The notes below the pieces were generated by a model. That model was given only the letters and a program-made list of their open reading frames with translations, had not been told where the DNA came from and ran no database searches. Of a stretch of 64,000 nucleotides of DNA, positions 1 through 9,570 are shown one piece after another (the stretch's first letter is position 1; every line of letters begins with the position of its first letter). A program made the position numbers and the translations under genes. Source of the stretch: VAZQ01 sp963835165 (GTDB lineage: Bacteria; Pseudomonadota; Alphaproteobacteria; Rhizobiales; Xanthobacteraceae); contig CAWIGD010000006.1 of assembly GCA_963835165.1 (NCBI GenBank), forward strand, positions 87,884 to 151,883, given 5' to 3'.

Positions 1-337
1 GATGTCCAAGCCCACGGCCGATGGCGGATTGCGAGATTTGCCCGATCAGCGCGAGCACCGGAGCGTTCATTCCATAGGCCGTGAGGAGCGCAGCCGCCGA
101 ATTGAGCAGGCCGGGACCGGGCACGACGGCATAGGCCTGGGGCTTCGCGGTCGCGAGCGCGGCACCCAATGCCATGTAGGCCGCGCCCTGCTCATGCCGC
201 GTGTGGATGGTGCGAATGCGGTCGGCGGCGCCGAACAACGCGTCGAACAAGGGATCGTTGTGGACGCCCGGCAGTGCGTAGATCGTATCGATTCCGTGGG
301 CGATGAGCGCGGCTACGGTCGCTTCGGCCGTCGTCAT
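1..337 (-). CDS. Thiamine-diphosphate enzyme, acetolactate synthase-like, N-terminal part
   Basis: The first about 112 residues of a ThDP-dependent enzyme are seen; the rest lies beyond the left edge. The translation starts MTTAEATVAALIAHG and shows the PYR-domain pattern of the acetolactate synthase/benzoylformate decarboxylase superfamily: 'YALPGVHNDPLFDAL', then 'HTRHEQGAAYMA', whose Glu corresponds to the catalytic glutamate that activates the cofactor, then 'AVVPGPGLLNSAAALLTAY'. The start at 337 is chosen because an ATG 14 bases upstream is in another frame and stops after five codons. It is divergent from aspS, with about 260 bases between them. The substrate cannot be told from this part, and a generic ThDP-binding protein is as likely as a true acetolactate synthase. 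Confidence 0.8.
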   Translation of the reverse strand, partial: MTTAEATVAALIAHGIDTIYALPGVHNDPLFDALFGAADRIRTIHTRHEQGAAYMALGAALATAKPQAYAVVPGPGLLNSAAALLTAYGMNAPVLALIGQISQSAIGRGLGH

Positions 338-600
338 CCGCGTGTGCGCATGGGCAGAGGCTGTTTTTGTTGCGTCGGTTTGGTCATGCGGTTCGGACTT
401 GGGAACGGGCCGCCGAGTGTGCAGATCGCCGGGACGCTGTCGAGGCCCTTGGCATGGCGCACATCATGGCGCCGCGAGGCGAACCGCGCTGATTGGTTCA
501 GGCGGTACGAAGCCCAACGCCATAGCGGCTCTCCCGTCCTTGACAAGCGAGGCCGCGCATGTGCCTTTCCGCGCTGCAATATCGAGGCTTGTTCGTCATC

Positions 601-2412
601 ATGCATCGCTACCGCACCCACACCTGCGGCGTCCTGCGCGAAAGCGACATCGGCAAGGAGGTGCGGCTCTCCGGCTGGTGTCATCGCATCCGCGACCATG
701 GCGGATTGCTGTTCATCGACCTGCGCGACCACTACGGCCTGACCCAGGTGGTGGCCGATCCCAACTCGCCCTCGTTCAAGGAGGCCGAGAAGCTGCGCTC
801 GGAATGGGTGGTGCGGATCGACGGCAAGGTGCGCAAGCGTCCGGCCGGCACCGAGAATCCAGATCTGCCGACCGGGGCCATCGAAATCTACATCAGCGAG
901 ATCGAAGTGCTCGGTGCCGCCGGCGAACTGCCGATGCCCGTATTTGGCGATCAGGAATATCCGGAAGACATCCGTCTGAAATATCGCTTTCTCGATTTGC
1001 GCCGCGAGCGGCTCCATCGCAACATCATGATGCGTGGCGCGGTGATCGACTCCATCAGGCGACGCATGAAGGAGCAGGGCTTCTTCGAGTTCCAGACCCC
1101 GATTCTGACCGCGTCCTCGCCCGAAGGCGCCCGCGATTATCTCGTGCCGTCGCGGCTCCATCCGGGAAAATTCTACGCGCTGCCGCAGGCCCCGCAACAG
1201 TTCAAGCAGCTGATCATGGTGTCGGGCTTCGATCGTTACTTTCAGATCGCGCCCTGTTTCCGCGACGAGGATGCCCGCGCCGATCGTTCTCCCGGTGAAT
1301 TCTATCAGCTCGACCTGGAGATGAGCTTCGTCACCCAGCAGGACGTGTTCGAGGCGGTCGAGCCGGTCATGCGGGGTGTGTTCGAAGAGTTTGCTGGCGG
1401 CAAGCCGGTGACGCCGAAATTTCCGCTCATCCCGTACAAGGATGCGATGCTCAAATTCGGAACGGACAAGCCGGATTTGCGCAACCCGCTCGTCATCGCC
1501 GACGTGACCGAAGAGTTCAATGATGCGACCGTCACGTTCAACGCCTTCAAGAACATAATCAAGGCCGGCGGTGTGGTCCGCGCCATTCCGGGACCCGCGG
1601 CCGCCGCGCAGCCGCGCTCGTTCTTCGACAAGCTCAACGATTGGGCGCGGCAAGACATGGGTGCCGCAGGCTTGGGCTACATCGTGTTCGATGCCGACGA
1701 GGGAAAGGGACCCATCGCCAAGTTCATTCCGCCGGACGTGCAGGCGAAGATCAGGTCCAAGGTTGGCGTTGGGGCGGGCGACGCGGTTTTCTTCGCGGCC
1801 GATAAGCCGGCTGCTGCTGCCAGGCTGGCGGGCGCGGCCCGCACCCGGATCGGCGAGGACCTCGGCCTCGTAGGCAAGGATCGCTTCGAGTTCTGCTGGA
1901 TCGTCGATTTCCCGATGTACGAATGGAATGAGGAGGAGAAGAAGGTCGACTTCTCCCACAATCCGTTCTCCATGCCCAACATGGCGATCGAGGAGTTCCT
2001 GGCGCTCGATCCCTCGGATCGCGAGAAAATTCTTTCCATCAAGGCGATCCAATACGACATCGTCTGCAACGGTGTTGAGCTCTCCTCCGGCGCCATCCGT
2101 AACCACCGCCCCGACGTGATGCGCAAGGCCTTCGCCATCGCCGGCTACGGCGAGGATACGCTGGAGCAGAAATTCGGCGGCATGCTGCACGCGCTTTCCC
2201 TCGGCGCGCCGCCGCATGGCGGCATTGCACCGGGCATCGACCGCATCGTGATGTTGTTGTGCGGCGAGGAGAACCTGCGCGAGGTCGTGCTCTTCCCGAT
2301 GAACCAGCGTGCCGAGGACCTGATGATGGGCGCGCCGTCGGAGGTCACCCCGAAGCAATTGCGCGAATTGCATATCCGGCTCAATTTGCCCGACAAGGGC
2401 AGAACCGCATGA
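601..2412 (+). CDS. aspS: Aspartate--tRNA ligase
   Basis: This cytoplasmic class II aminoacyl-tRNA synthetase charges tRNA-Asp; in many alphaproteobacteria it is the non-discriminating type that also charges tRNA-Asn. The protein has 603 residues, usual for bacterial AspRS. It starts with the OB-fold anticodon domain (MHRYRTHTCGVLRESDIG, then 'VRLSGWCHRIRDHGGLLF'). Class II motif 2 is at about residue 220 ('FRDEDARADRSPGEFYQLD') and motif 3 at about 541 ('GIAPGIDRIVML'). The GAD insertion lies between them. An in-frame codon at 559 is possible, but the ATG at 601 begins the conserved N-terminus. The gene is intact and anchors the alphaproteobacterial block. Whether it is discriminating or not cannot be decided by eye. 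Confidence 0.97.
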   Translation: MHRYRTHTCGVLRESDIGKEVRLSGWCHRIRDHGGLLFIDLRDHYGLTQVVADPNSPSFKEAEKLRSEWVVRIDGKVRKRPAGTENPDLPTGAIEIYISEIEVLGAAGELPMPVFGDQEYPEDIRLKYRFLDLRRERLHRNIMMRGAVIDSIRRRMKEQGFFEFQTPILTASSPEGARDYLVPSRLHPGKFYALPQAPQQFKQLIMVSGFDRYFQIAPCFRDEDARADRSPGEFYQLDLEMSFVTQQDVFEAVEPVMRGVFEEFAGGKPVTPKFPLIPYKDAMLKFGTDKPDLRNPLVIADVTEEFNDATVTFNAFKNIIKAGGVVRAIPGPAAAAQPRSFFDKLNDWARQDMGAAGLGYIVFDADEGKGPIAKFIPPDVQAKIRSKVGVGAGDAVFFAADKPAAAARLAGAARTRIGEDLGLVGKDRFEFCWIVDFPMYEWNEEEKKVDFSHNPFSMPNMAIEEFLALDPSDREKILSIKAIQYDIVCNGVELSSGAIRNHRPDVMRKAFAIAGYGEDTLEQKFGGMLHALSLGAPPHGGIAPGIDRIVMLLCGEENLREVVLFPMNQRAEDLMMGAPSEVTPKQLRELHIRLNLPDKGRTA

Positions 2413-2648
2413 CGGCCCGGCATTCTACGTAGCAATTGTTCGGTGGCCAGCCCGAACCTCGCGTCGCTATTGGCATTGCACCGCGTGCGACCGCTTGATT
2501 CGGTCCCGAAATCGGCGTTCAATTTTCGAACTGTTCCAAACGACGGCGGCCGTCTCGGCCCTTCCAAGTTGCCCTGACAGGCCGTCGCGCCGGCTGCTCC
2601 AGCCGGTCGCACGAGGTGCCTACGCTCGCACCGCTCGGGGAGGAAGCC

Positions 2649-3209
2649 ATGGACGACATCGCGCGTCGCGCCTTCATGAGGGGCGCGGGGATCGGAGCGC
2701 TTGCCTTTACGGTGGGCGGCGCCGAGGTTCTGCTCACGGCCGCCCAAGCACGGGCACAGGGCGTACCTCTGCGCATGCTCACGCCAGAGGAGGCACGGAC
2801 GCTCGAAGCGGTGGGCGAAACGCTCGCGCTTGGCGCGCGCCAAGCCGGCATCGCGCATTTCGTCGACCAGCAATTGGCGCTGCCGCCGGGCTACGCGCTG
2901 CTGACCATCCGCATCAGCGAGGTCCGCCCGCCCTATGTCGACTTCTACCGCGCAGCCTTGGGCGGGATTGATCGGGCGAGCCAGACGCTGCTTGGCCGAA
3001 AGTATGTCGACCTCACCGACGCCGAGCAGCGCGACTTCGTCACCCGCCTGCGCCAGAACAAGATCGAGAGCTGGCAAGGCCCGTCGCAGTCGTTCGTCTA
3101 CGGCACGCTGCGCAACGACGCGATCGATGTCGCCTACGGCACCGTGGAGGGCTTTGCCCGGCTCGGCGTGCCTTACATGGCCCATATCCTTCCCGAGCGG
3201 AGCTGGTGA
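2649..3209 (+). CDS. Gluconate 2-dehydrogenase subunit 3 family protein (Tat-exported small subunit)
   Basis: A protein of 186 residues with a twin-arginine leader: 'RRAFMRGAGIGALAF' and a cleavage-like 'ARAQG' near residue 35. The rest is a small helical domain ('QARTLEAVGETLALGARQAG', 'FYRAALGGIDRAS') of the gluconate 2-dehydrogenase subunit 3 family. In characterised FAD-dependent sugar dehydrogenases such a gamma subunit carries the Tat signal and takes the catalytic flavoprotein out with it. The ATG at 2649 follows an AGGAAG ribosome site and opens with the Tat motif; an upstream in-frame start at 2616 would bury the leader. The stop lies one base before the next ATG, so the two genes are surely co-translated. 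A diverged copy lies at 4925. Confidence 0.88.
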   Translation: MDDIARRAFMRGAGIGALAFTVGGAEVLLTAAQARAQGVPLRMLTPEEARTLEAVGETLALGARQAGIAHFVDQQLALPPGYALLTIRISEVRPPYVDFYRAALGGIDRASQTLLGRKYVDLTDAEQRDFVTRLRQNKIESWQGPSQSFVYGTLRNDAIDVAYGTVEGFARLGVPYMAHILPERSW

Positions 3210-3210
3210 C

Positions 3211-4791
3211 ATGGCAGCCTTCGAGAAGGCAGATGCAGTCATTGTCGGCGCGGGCGCAGCCGGAGCCGTATTCGCCGCGGTGCTTGCGCGCGCGGGCAAG
3301 AACGTGGTGGTGCTCGAACAGGGCCCGGACTGGCAGCTCTCCGACCTCATCAGTTCCGACATCTGGGCTCGTCGCCTGCGGGGCAGCGGCCCGGCCATCC
3401 TCTATGAGGGCCGCCATCCGGTCGGTCGCACCGCCGATCACGGCTGGGGCACCGGCGGGGCGGCGCTGCATTACTCCGCAAATTTCCCCCGTCTGCTCCC
3501 GTCCGACTTCAACATGAAGAGCGAGCATGGCCGTGGGCTCGATTGGCCCATCTCCTATGCCGACGTCGCCCCCTATTACGATCGCGTGGCCCGCGAGATC
3601 GGTGTTTCCGGCGACGCCAAGGCCGAGGAGCGCTGGCGTCCGCCGGGCGAGCCTTATCCGATGCCGCCGCTGAAGACGTTTCGCCATGGCGAGGTCTGGG
3701 TGCCGGGCTTCGCGTCGGTGGGTATCACCGTTGCGCCGGGTGCGGTCGGCGTCAACAGCACGGAATATCAGGGGCGCGCCGCCTGCATCCACGACGGCTG
3801 GTGCGGCGCCGGTTGTCCGACCGGCGCACTTGCCAATCCGCAAGCCACCTATCTGGGCGAGGCGCGGGTCAAGGGTGCCGAAGTGCGCCCCATGAGCTAT
3901 GTCACGCGAGTTCTCACCAACACGCAGGGTACGCGCGCGACCGGCGTCGAATATTTCGACAGCAAGAAGGAGCGCCAGGTGCAAGAGGCGAGCCTGGTGG
4001 TGCTGGCCGCATTCGCCTCGCAGAATCCGCGCCTGCTGTTCAACTCAGCGACCGACAAGCACCCGAACGGTCTCGCGAATGCGAGCGGTCTTCTCGGCAA
4101 GTACGTGATGGCGCATGCAGGCGCGGGCGTGTCGGCCATCTTCGACGAGGATCTGCAGAATTACCTCGGTTCATTCGGCTACCAATTCGTATCCTATGAC
4201 CGCCACTCCAAGACCAGTCGCAAGACGGCGTTCGGGAGTACCTTCTGGAACACCGGCGCGGCGCAAAAACCGACTGACGTGCGCGGCATCGCCAATGTAC
4301 GTCCCGATCTGTTCGGGAAGGAACTCGATGAATTCCTGAAAGGCAAGGCACGCGGGCTCGCCCGGATCACGGCGATCTGCGAGGCATTGCCGAAAATCGA
4401 GAACCGGATCGAACTCACATCCGAAAAGGACGAATTCGGTTTCCCCCTCGTGTGCATCAACCACACCTTCGACCAGGACGCGGTGGGGCTTTGGAGCGCC
4501 GCGCTTGACGAGGGCGTGGAGATCGCCAAAGGCGCAGGAGCCAAGGAAATCTGGCCGGGGCGTGGGGGCATCGCGCCCCAGCACCTGCTCGGCGGCACGA
4601 TCATGGGCACGAGCGCGAGCAACTCGGTGGTCAACAGCTACGGCCAGACACATGAGCTTGTGAATCTCTACGTGGCCGGATGCGGAATTTTCCCGACCGA
4701 AAGCTCGGCCAATCCCACGTTCACGCTCAACGCGCTGTCGCTGCGCGGCGCCGAACAACTCGCAACGAACTGGAACAGCATCGCCAGCTGA
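3211..4791 (+). CDS. GMC family FAD-dependent dehydrogenase (copy 1, intact)
   Basis: A flavoprotein of 526 residues. The N-terminus has the dinucleotide fold 'VIVGAGAAGAVFAAVLAR', and the C-terminus the GMC signature ('ANPTFTLNALSLRGAEQL'). Near residue 192 is 'CIHDGWCGAGCP', a C-x5-C-x3-C pattern like the one that binds the 3Fe-4S cluster in bacterial FAD-dependent glucose dehydrogenases. It has no signal peptide of its own; by analogy it is exported with the preceding small subunit and oxidises a sugar or alcohol in the periplasm. No cytochrome c subunit gene lies next to it, so the electron acceptor is unknown. It is the intact member of a tandem pair; the second copy is at 5490. Confidence 0.9.
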   Translation: MAAFEKADAVIVGAGAAGAVFAAVLARAGKNVVVLEQGPDWQLSDLISSDIWARRLRGSGPAILYEGRHPVGRTADHGWGTGGAALHYSANFPRLLPSDFNMKSEHGRGLDWPISYADVAPYYDRVAREIGVSGDAKAEERWRPPGEPYPMPPLKTFRHGEVWVPGFASVGITVAPGAVGVNSTEYQGRAACIHDGWCGAGCPTGALANPQATYLGEARVKGAEVRPMSYVTRVLTNTQGTRATGVEYFDSKKERQVQEASLVVLAAFASQNPRLLFNSATDKHPNGLANASGLLGKYVMAHAGAGVSAIFDEDLQNYLGSFGYQFVSYDRHSKTSRKTAFGSTFWNTGAAQKPTDVRGIANVRPDLFGKELDEFLKGKARGLARITAICEALPKIENRIELTSEKDEFGFPLVCINHTFDQDAVGLWSAALDEGVEIAKGAGAKEIWPGRGGIAPQHLLGGTIMGTSASNSVVNSYGQTHELVNLYVAGCGIFPTESSANPTFTLNALSLRGAEQLATNWNSIAS

Positions 4792-4924
4792 TCCGGGAGA
4801 GACCACCGTCCGGATGGCGTTGACGGAAGCGAAAACGAGGACCACGATTACCTTGGAATAATTCAGAACAAGCCGGACCGCACGACCGGCGAGGCGCCCT
4901 GGGAGCGCTCATAGGGAGGACGGC

Positions 4925-5488
4925 ATGGATCAGATGGAACGACGCGCCTTTATGAAGGGCGCGGGAAGCGGCGTACTCGCGTTCACGGTAGGCGGCGTGG
5001 AAGTCCTGCTCACGCCGGGCGCGGCGCGGGCCCAGGGGATTCCTTTTCGGACGTTGACCGCCGCGCAGGCGACGACGCTCGAGGCGCTGGGCGAAACCCT
5101 CGTTCCGGGCGCGCGCCAGGCCGGCATTTCCCATTTCGTCGATCAGCAGATCTCAATTCCGGCGGAAGAGGCGCTGCTTGAGGCGCGCATTCTCAACGTG
5201 CGTCCGCCCTACGCGAATTTTTACCGCGCGGCGCTGGGCGCGGTCGACCGCGCCAGCGCGGCGCTCAACGGTGGTCGAGCTTTCGCCCAGCTTGGCGAGA
5301 GCGAGCAGCGCAGCTTGGTCGACAGCATGCGTCAGAACAAGGTCGAAGGCTGGCAAGGCCCGGCTGGACCATTCGTCTACCTGCTGCTGCGTAGCGATGC
5401 CGTCGATGTCGTCTACGGCACCATGGAAGGCTATGCCGCCCTCGGCATTCCCTACATGCCCCACATCGCGCCGACCAAGAGGTGGTGA
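4925..5488 (+). CDS. Gluconate 2-dehydrogenase subunit 3 family protein (copy 2)
   Basis: A protein of 187 residues, clearly paralogous to the one at 2649. It has the same Tat leader type ('RRAFMKGAGSGVLAFTVGG') and 'ARAQG' near residue 37, followed by the same helical domain ('TTLEALGETLVPGARQAG', 'FYRAALGAVDRASAAL'). An AGGGAGGA stretch just before the ATG serves as ribosome site. Its stop precedes the next ATG by one base, exactly as in copy 1, which indicates tandem duplication of the two-gene module. Its likely role is export and folding partner of the flavoprotein at 5490. The 130 bases between the modules hold no gene. Confidence 0.88.
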   Translation: MDQMERRAFMKGAGSGVLAFTVGGVEVLLTPGAARAQGIPFRTLTAAQATTLEALGETLVPGARQAGISHFVDQQISIPAEEALLEARILNVRPPYANFYRAALGAVDRASAALNGGRAFAQLGESEQRSLVDSMRQNKVEGWQGPAGPFVYLLLRSDAVDVVYGTMEGYAALGIPYMPHIAPTKRW

Positions 5489-5489
5489 C

Positions 5490-7068
5490 ATGGCGAACGA
5501 AAAAGTAGACGTCGTCATCGTCGGTGCCGGCGCTTCCGGTTCGACCTACGCCGCGGTGCTGGCCAAGGCCGGCAAGAAGGTCGTGGTGCTGGAGCAGGGA
5601 CCGGACTGGCAGCTGTCCGATCTTATCAGTTCTGATTTCTGGGGACGTCGCGTGAAGCCAGCGGGCGCGCCATTCCTGCTCGAAGGCAAGAATCCGGTTT
5701 CCTACGGTTACCAGGGCGGCTGGGGCGTCGGCGGTGCCGCGCTGCACTATTTCGCCAATTTCCCGCGGCTGCTGCCGAACGACTTCCGGATCAAGAGCGA
5801 GCACAACCGGGCGCACGACTGGCCGATTTCCTATCAGGATGTCGCCCCCTATTACGATAAGGTCGCCCGCGACATCGGCGTTTCAGGCGACGCCAAGGCG
5901 GAGGAAATCTGGCGGCCGGCAGGCGATGCCTATCCGATGCCGCCGATGAAGACTTTTCGTAATGGCGAAATCTGGCTCAAGGGCTTCGAGTTGGTTGGAA
6001 TCCGCATGGTGCCGGCTGCCGTCGGCATGAATTCGACCGAGTACAAGGGACGGCCTGCCTGCATCTACGACGGCTGGTGCCACGTCGGTTGCCCGATCGG
6101 CGCCCTCGCCAATCCGCTGGTGACCTACCTCGGCGATGCCAGGAAGGCCGGCGCGGAGGTGCGCCCCTGGAGCAATGTCACGCGCGTTCTAACCAACGCG
6201 CAGGGCACCAAGGTCACCGGCGTCGAGTACTATGACCAGAAGAAGGAGCGCCAAGTGCAAGAGGCGAGCGTGGTGGTGCTCGCTGCCTGGGCCGCGCAGA
6301 ATCCGCGCCTGTTGCTCAATTCGTCCACCGACAAGCATCCGAAGGGGCTCGCCAATACCAACGGCCTTGTCGGCAAGTACATGATGACGCATTTCAGCTC
6401 GGGCACGTTGGCCATCTTCGACGAGAATGTCGAGAACCACATGGGCACCACCGGCGCCCAATACATGTCCTACGAGCGCTACGGCAAGACCGCCCATAAA
6501 GGGGCATTCGGCAGCTCCTTCATCGTGGCCGGTACGGCGCTGAAGACCAGCGACCTCGGCGGGTTTGCCAATGCCCGACTTGACCTGTTCGGTCCGGAGC
6601 TGGCCGCGTTCATGAAACGGGCGGCGCGCGGATTTAGCCGCATCGGCGCGTTCGGCGAGGAAATGCCGAATATCGAGAACCGTATCGAACTCGCCGGCGA
6701 CAAGGATGAGTTCGGGATGCCGCTCGGGCGGATCATTCACAGCTACGACGACGACGTGCCGAAGCTGTGGGAAGCCAACTTTGCCGAAGGCCTGGCGGTC
6801 GCCAAGGCGGCGGGTGCGAAGGAGATGTGGTCGGGACGAGGCAATATTCCAACCATCCATCTGATGGGCGGCACGATCATGGGAACGGGGCGCGGAGAAC
6901 TCGGTGGTCGACAGCTATGGGCAGACCCACGAAATCCCGAACCTGTATATGGCAGGCCCCGGTATCTTCGCCACTTCGGGCGCGTCGAACCCGACCTACA
7001 CGATCTTCGCGCTCTCGCTGCGGGGCGCCGAGCAACTGGCGACGAAGTGGAGCACGGTAGCCGGATGA
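5490..7068 (+). CDS. GMC family FAD-dependent dehydrogenase (copy 2, one frameshift)
   Basis: Paralogue of the gene at 3211, with the same order: 'VIVGAGASGSTYAAVLAKAG' at the N-terminus and 'CIYDGWCHVGCP' near residue 191 (the C-x5-C-x3-C pattern). The frame breaks at the run of four G at 6887-6890. Reading three G restores 'ENSVVDSYGQTHE', then 'SNPTYTIFALSLRGAEQLA', and a stop at 7066-7068 in line with copy 1. Without correction the frame runs on into 90 unrelated residues ending at 7157. Since everything else is conserved, a sequencing error or very recent mutation is more likely than an old pseudogene. The expected length after repair is about 525 residues. The substrate is unknown. Confidence 0.85.
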
Positions 7069-7107
7069 AACGATCCTGCCTTCTCCTCGCGCGGCGAGGA
7101 GAGGGCC

Positions 7108-8112
7108 TCACTGCGGCTCGATCCCGGCCGCGCGCACTATATCGGCCACCTGCTTGACCTGTGCGGCAATGAACGGCTTGAACGCGGCCGGTGCGCTGCC
7201 GAGCGGAATGACGCCGATGCCGGTCAGCCGATCACGCAGGGCAGCGGTTGCGACCGCCTTCCGCACCTCTTCGTGGAGCCGGGCGAGGACTGCATCGGGC
7301 GTCTTTGCGGGTGCAAACATTCCGGTCCAACTGGCGAGCCCCTCCATTCCGGGTACGCCGGCTTCCGCCATGGTCGGCACGTCGGGGAGTCGCCCAAAGC
7401 GTCTGGCGCCAGTGTAGGCCAGCGCCCGTATTTTCTCGCCCTCGATGAAGGGCAGCGATGACGGCGGGGTCATGAACATGACCTGGACGTCGCCGGCGAT
7501 CAGCCCGGTGATGGCAGGTGCCGCCCCGCGATAGGGGACGTGCACCATCTGCGTCCGGGTGAGCGATTTGAACAGTTCCGCGGCAAGGTGGAGCCCATTG
7601 CCGACGCCGGGTGAACCGAACGAGATCTTGCTGTCGGCGCGCCGCGCCAGCGCGATCAGCTCCTGCACCGTGCGCACCGGCAGGCCGGGATTGACCCCAA
7701 GGATATAGGCTTCGGTTACGGCGAGATTGCTCACGGGCTCGAAGTCGTGGATCACGTCGAATGGCAGCTTTTTGTGGAAGCTCGGATTGACGACGAACGA
7801 GCTCGACGTCACGAGCAGGGTGTAGCCGTCGGGCGGTGATTCCGCCACCGTCTGCGCGCCGAGAACCCCGTCCGCGCCTGGCCGGTTCTCGACCACGAAG
7901 GGCTGTCCGGTCTGGGCGGCAAGCTGCTGGCCAATGATGCGTCCGACCACATCGGGGGTGCCGCCGGCGGCAAAGGGCACGATCACCCGCACGGGCTTAT
8001 CAGGATATTGCGCGCACGCGGGCGCGACCGCGCACAAGAGTCCGAGCGCAGCGGTCAAGACGACGACGTGTCGCCCCCGCAACCGCCGGCGCATCAACGT
8101 CCCTGGCTCCAT
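7108..8112 (-). CDS. Bug/TctC family periplasmic solute-binding protein
   Basis: A protein of 334 residues (316 if the second Met is the start). After basic residues there is a hydrophobic leader ('HVVVLTAALGLLCAVAP', then 'ACAQ'). The mature part starts 'YPDKPVRVIVPFAAGGTPD', the hallmark of Bug (Bordetella uptake gene) receptors of tripartite tricarboxylate transporters; 'VENRPGADGVLG' and 'GSPGVGNGLHLA' follow as expected. These proteins bind carboxylates or other small anionic compounds in the periplasm. No TctA/TctB membrane genes are adjacent, which is normal for orphan Bug proteins. It lies 13 bases downstream of the amidohydrolase on the same strand, so the ligand may be the substrate of that enzyme; this is inference. 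Confidence 0.9.
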   Translation of the reverse strand: MEPGTLMRRRLRGRHVVVLTAALGLLCAVAPACAQYPDKPVRVIVPFAAGGTPDVVGRIIGQQLAAQTGQPFVVENRPGADGVLGAQTVAESPPDGYTLLVTSSSFVVNPSFHKKLPFDVIHDFEPVSNLAVTEAYILGVNPGLPVRTVQELIALARRADSKISFGSPGVGNGLHLAAELFKSLTRTQMVHVPYRGAAPAITGLIAGDVQVMFMTPPSSLPFIEGEKIRALAYTGARRFGRLPDVPTMAEAGVPGMEGLASWTGMFAPAKTPDAVLARLHEEVRKAVATAALRDRLTGIGVIPLGSAPAAFKPFIAAQVKQVADIVRAAGIEPQ

Positions 8113-8125
8113 GTGGGTGCGCGGG

Positions 8126-9238
8126 TCAACCTGCCTTCAGGCGCGGCAGCAGCTTGAACGCGTTCTCGCGCTCGATGGCGCGCAGATCATCGGCACCGAA
8201 CCCCCAAGCCGCGATGCCTTGGTTGACTTCGGCGCCGTCGCGGAACGGAAAGTCCGTCCCGTACATGACCTGCGAGATCGGCACCATCTTGAGCAACGCC
8301 GCGATCTGGCCCGGCGTGTTGCCCTGCGCCAATTCGTAGTGAAACTTTCTGAATTCGGGGAGCGGACCATTGGGCAGGTTCGCCGGTTTGCGCTCCTCGG
8401 CGAGTCGCACGAAACGGCCGCTGAGGAACGGAAGCGTGCCTCCGCTGTGGGAGAATATCCAGCGAATGTCCGGAAACTTCATGGCAGTGCCGCTGAAGAC
8501 CAGGTGCGCGATCGTGCGGGTGGAATCGGTCGCGTATTCGATCGATCCCGGCGGGATGCCGGGTACGAGGCCGCGGCAGCAATCGGGCGTGGTCGGATGG
8601 ACGTAAATCACCGCCTTGCGCCGGTTGAGCTCCTCATAGACGGGCGCAAAGGAGGGATCGCCAAGATACTTGTCCTGGTAACTGGTCAGCAGCCCGATGC
8701 CGTCGGCCTTGAGGGTATCGAAGGCGTATTCGATCTCCCTGAGACTTCCGTCCACGTCCGGCGGCGCAATCACGGCAAAGAGACCGAAGCGGCCGGGATG
8801 GTCCTTTCCGATCTTGGCGCCGTACTCGTTGAGCTGGCGCGCCAGGTTGCGGGATTCCTCGACATTGTTTCCATACCAGATGCCGGGCTGCGCGATCGAC
8901 AGGATCGAGGTCGCGATCCCGCTTTTGTCCATGTCCTCGAGCGAGAGCGCCGGCGACCATTTCGGCGGGGGCGCTCCCGCGCGGCGTCCGGGCGCCATCA
9001 TGGAATCGACGTGGAATTGAGGGATGAAATGGTGATGCACGTCGATCCGCGGTCGGGCAGGGGCCGGTTGGGCGGCGGCTGGCGTCGTGATCCGGCCGAT
9101 GGCCGGCAGCGTCCCCAAGCCCAGCGCAGCCGCACCGCCGGCCAAGAACGTTCGCCGATCCGGGCTCGCGGGCAAGCTCGACGGCTCGCAACACAAGCAG
9201 CTGCGGAAAAACTTGCGTCGGGTGGACTTGGCGCTCAT
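8126..9238 (-). CDS. Amidohydrolase family protein, ACMSD-like, with Tat-like leader
   Basis: A metal-dependent hydrolase/decarboxylase of the amidohydrolase-2 superfamily, 370 residues. The N-terminus holds 'SPDRRTFLAGGAAALGLG', a twin-arginine leader, followed by 'IDVHHHFIPQFH' with the metal-binding His pair. The core shows 'FGLFAVIAPPDVDGS', 'FSHSGGTLPFL' and near the C-terminus 'YGTDFPFRDGAE', whose Asp is the usual catalytic/metal residue. The start at 9238 (MSAKSTRRKF) is preferred over one 20 codons upstream because the upstream codons look untranslated. Close relatives decarboxylate or hydrolyse aromatic ring-cleavage products. Together with the adjacent Bug receptor it forms a small catabolic operon. 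The exact substrate is unknown. Confidence 0.88.
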   Translation of the reverse strand: MSAKSTRRKFFRSCLCCEPSSLPASPDRRTFLAGGAAALGLGTLPAIGRITTPAAAQPAPARPRIDVHHHFIPQFHVDSMMAPGRRAGAPPPKWSPALSLEDMDKSGIATSILSIAQPGIWYGNNVEESRNLARQLNEYGAKIGKDHPGRFGLFAVIAPPDVDGSLREIEYAFDTLKADGIGLLTSYQDKYLGDPSFAPVYEELNRRKAVIYVHPTTPDCCRGLVPGIPPGSIEYATDSTRTIAHLVFSGTAMKFPDIRWIFSHSGGTLPFLSGRFVRLAEERKPANLPNGPLPEFRKFHYELAQGNTPGQIAALLKMVPISQVMYGTDFPFRDGAEVNQGIAAWGFGADDLRAIERENAFKLLPRLKAG

Positions 9239-9570
9239 CCCTTCCTCGCATTCATTGTTGTGTATGGCTCCGCCAGGACAGGCGGGCACCGCGACCATAG
9301 CCGTTGTGCGAGGCTTGTTCCAGGCTGGGTCTGGCTTCGCACCGCGTTGACGCGGGCGCAGCGCAGCATCGTCAGTGTGCTAACAACCGCCCGCCGAGAC
9401 GAGCCCATTGGAGCGTCGGATACCAGAATCCTCTTGACTCCGGGGACCCGAGCCTTATTTGGGGACCAGCCGCTGTGATCCGTCCGTTCGCGGGCTGGTC
9501 GGGCGGCATTCGCTTGCCTGACGCCGCTCGCCGGTACTCGGGATGGATCACTCGGTTGGGGAGGACGGCA

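Noticed and set aside
334..2373. Long antisense open frame of 679 codons across aspS
   Set aside because: It is the mirror of the high-GC codon pattern of aspS, has no recognisable domain and overlaps a certain essential gene.
2145..3984. Long antisense frames opposite the first dehydrogenase module
   Set aside because: Arg/Ala-rich shadows of well-supported genes; no motifs.
7934..9478. 514-codon plus-strand frame opposite the Bug receptor and amidohydrolase
   Set aside because: Both genes on the minus strand have clear family motifs; this frame has none.
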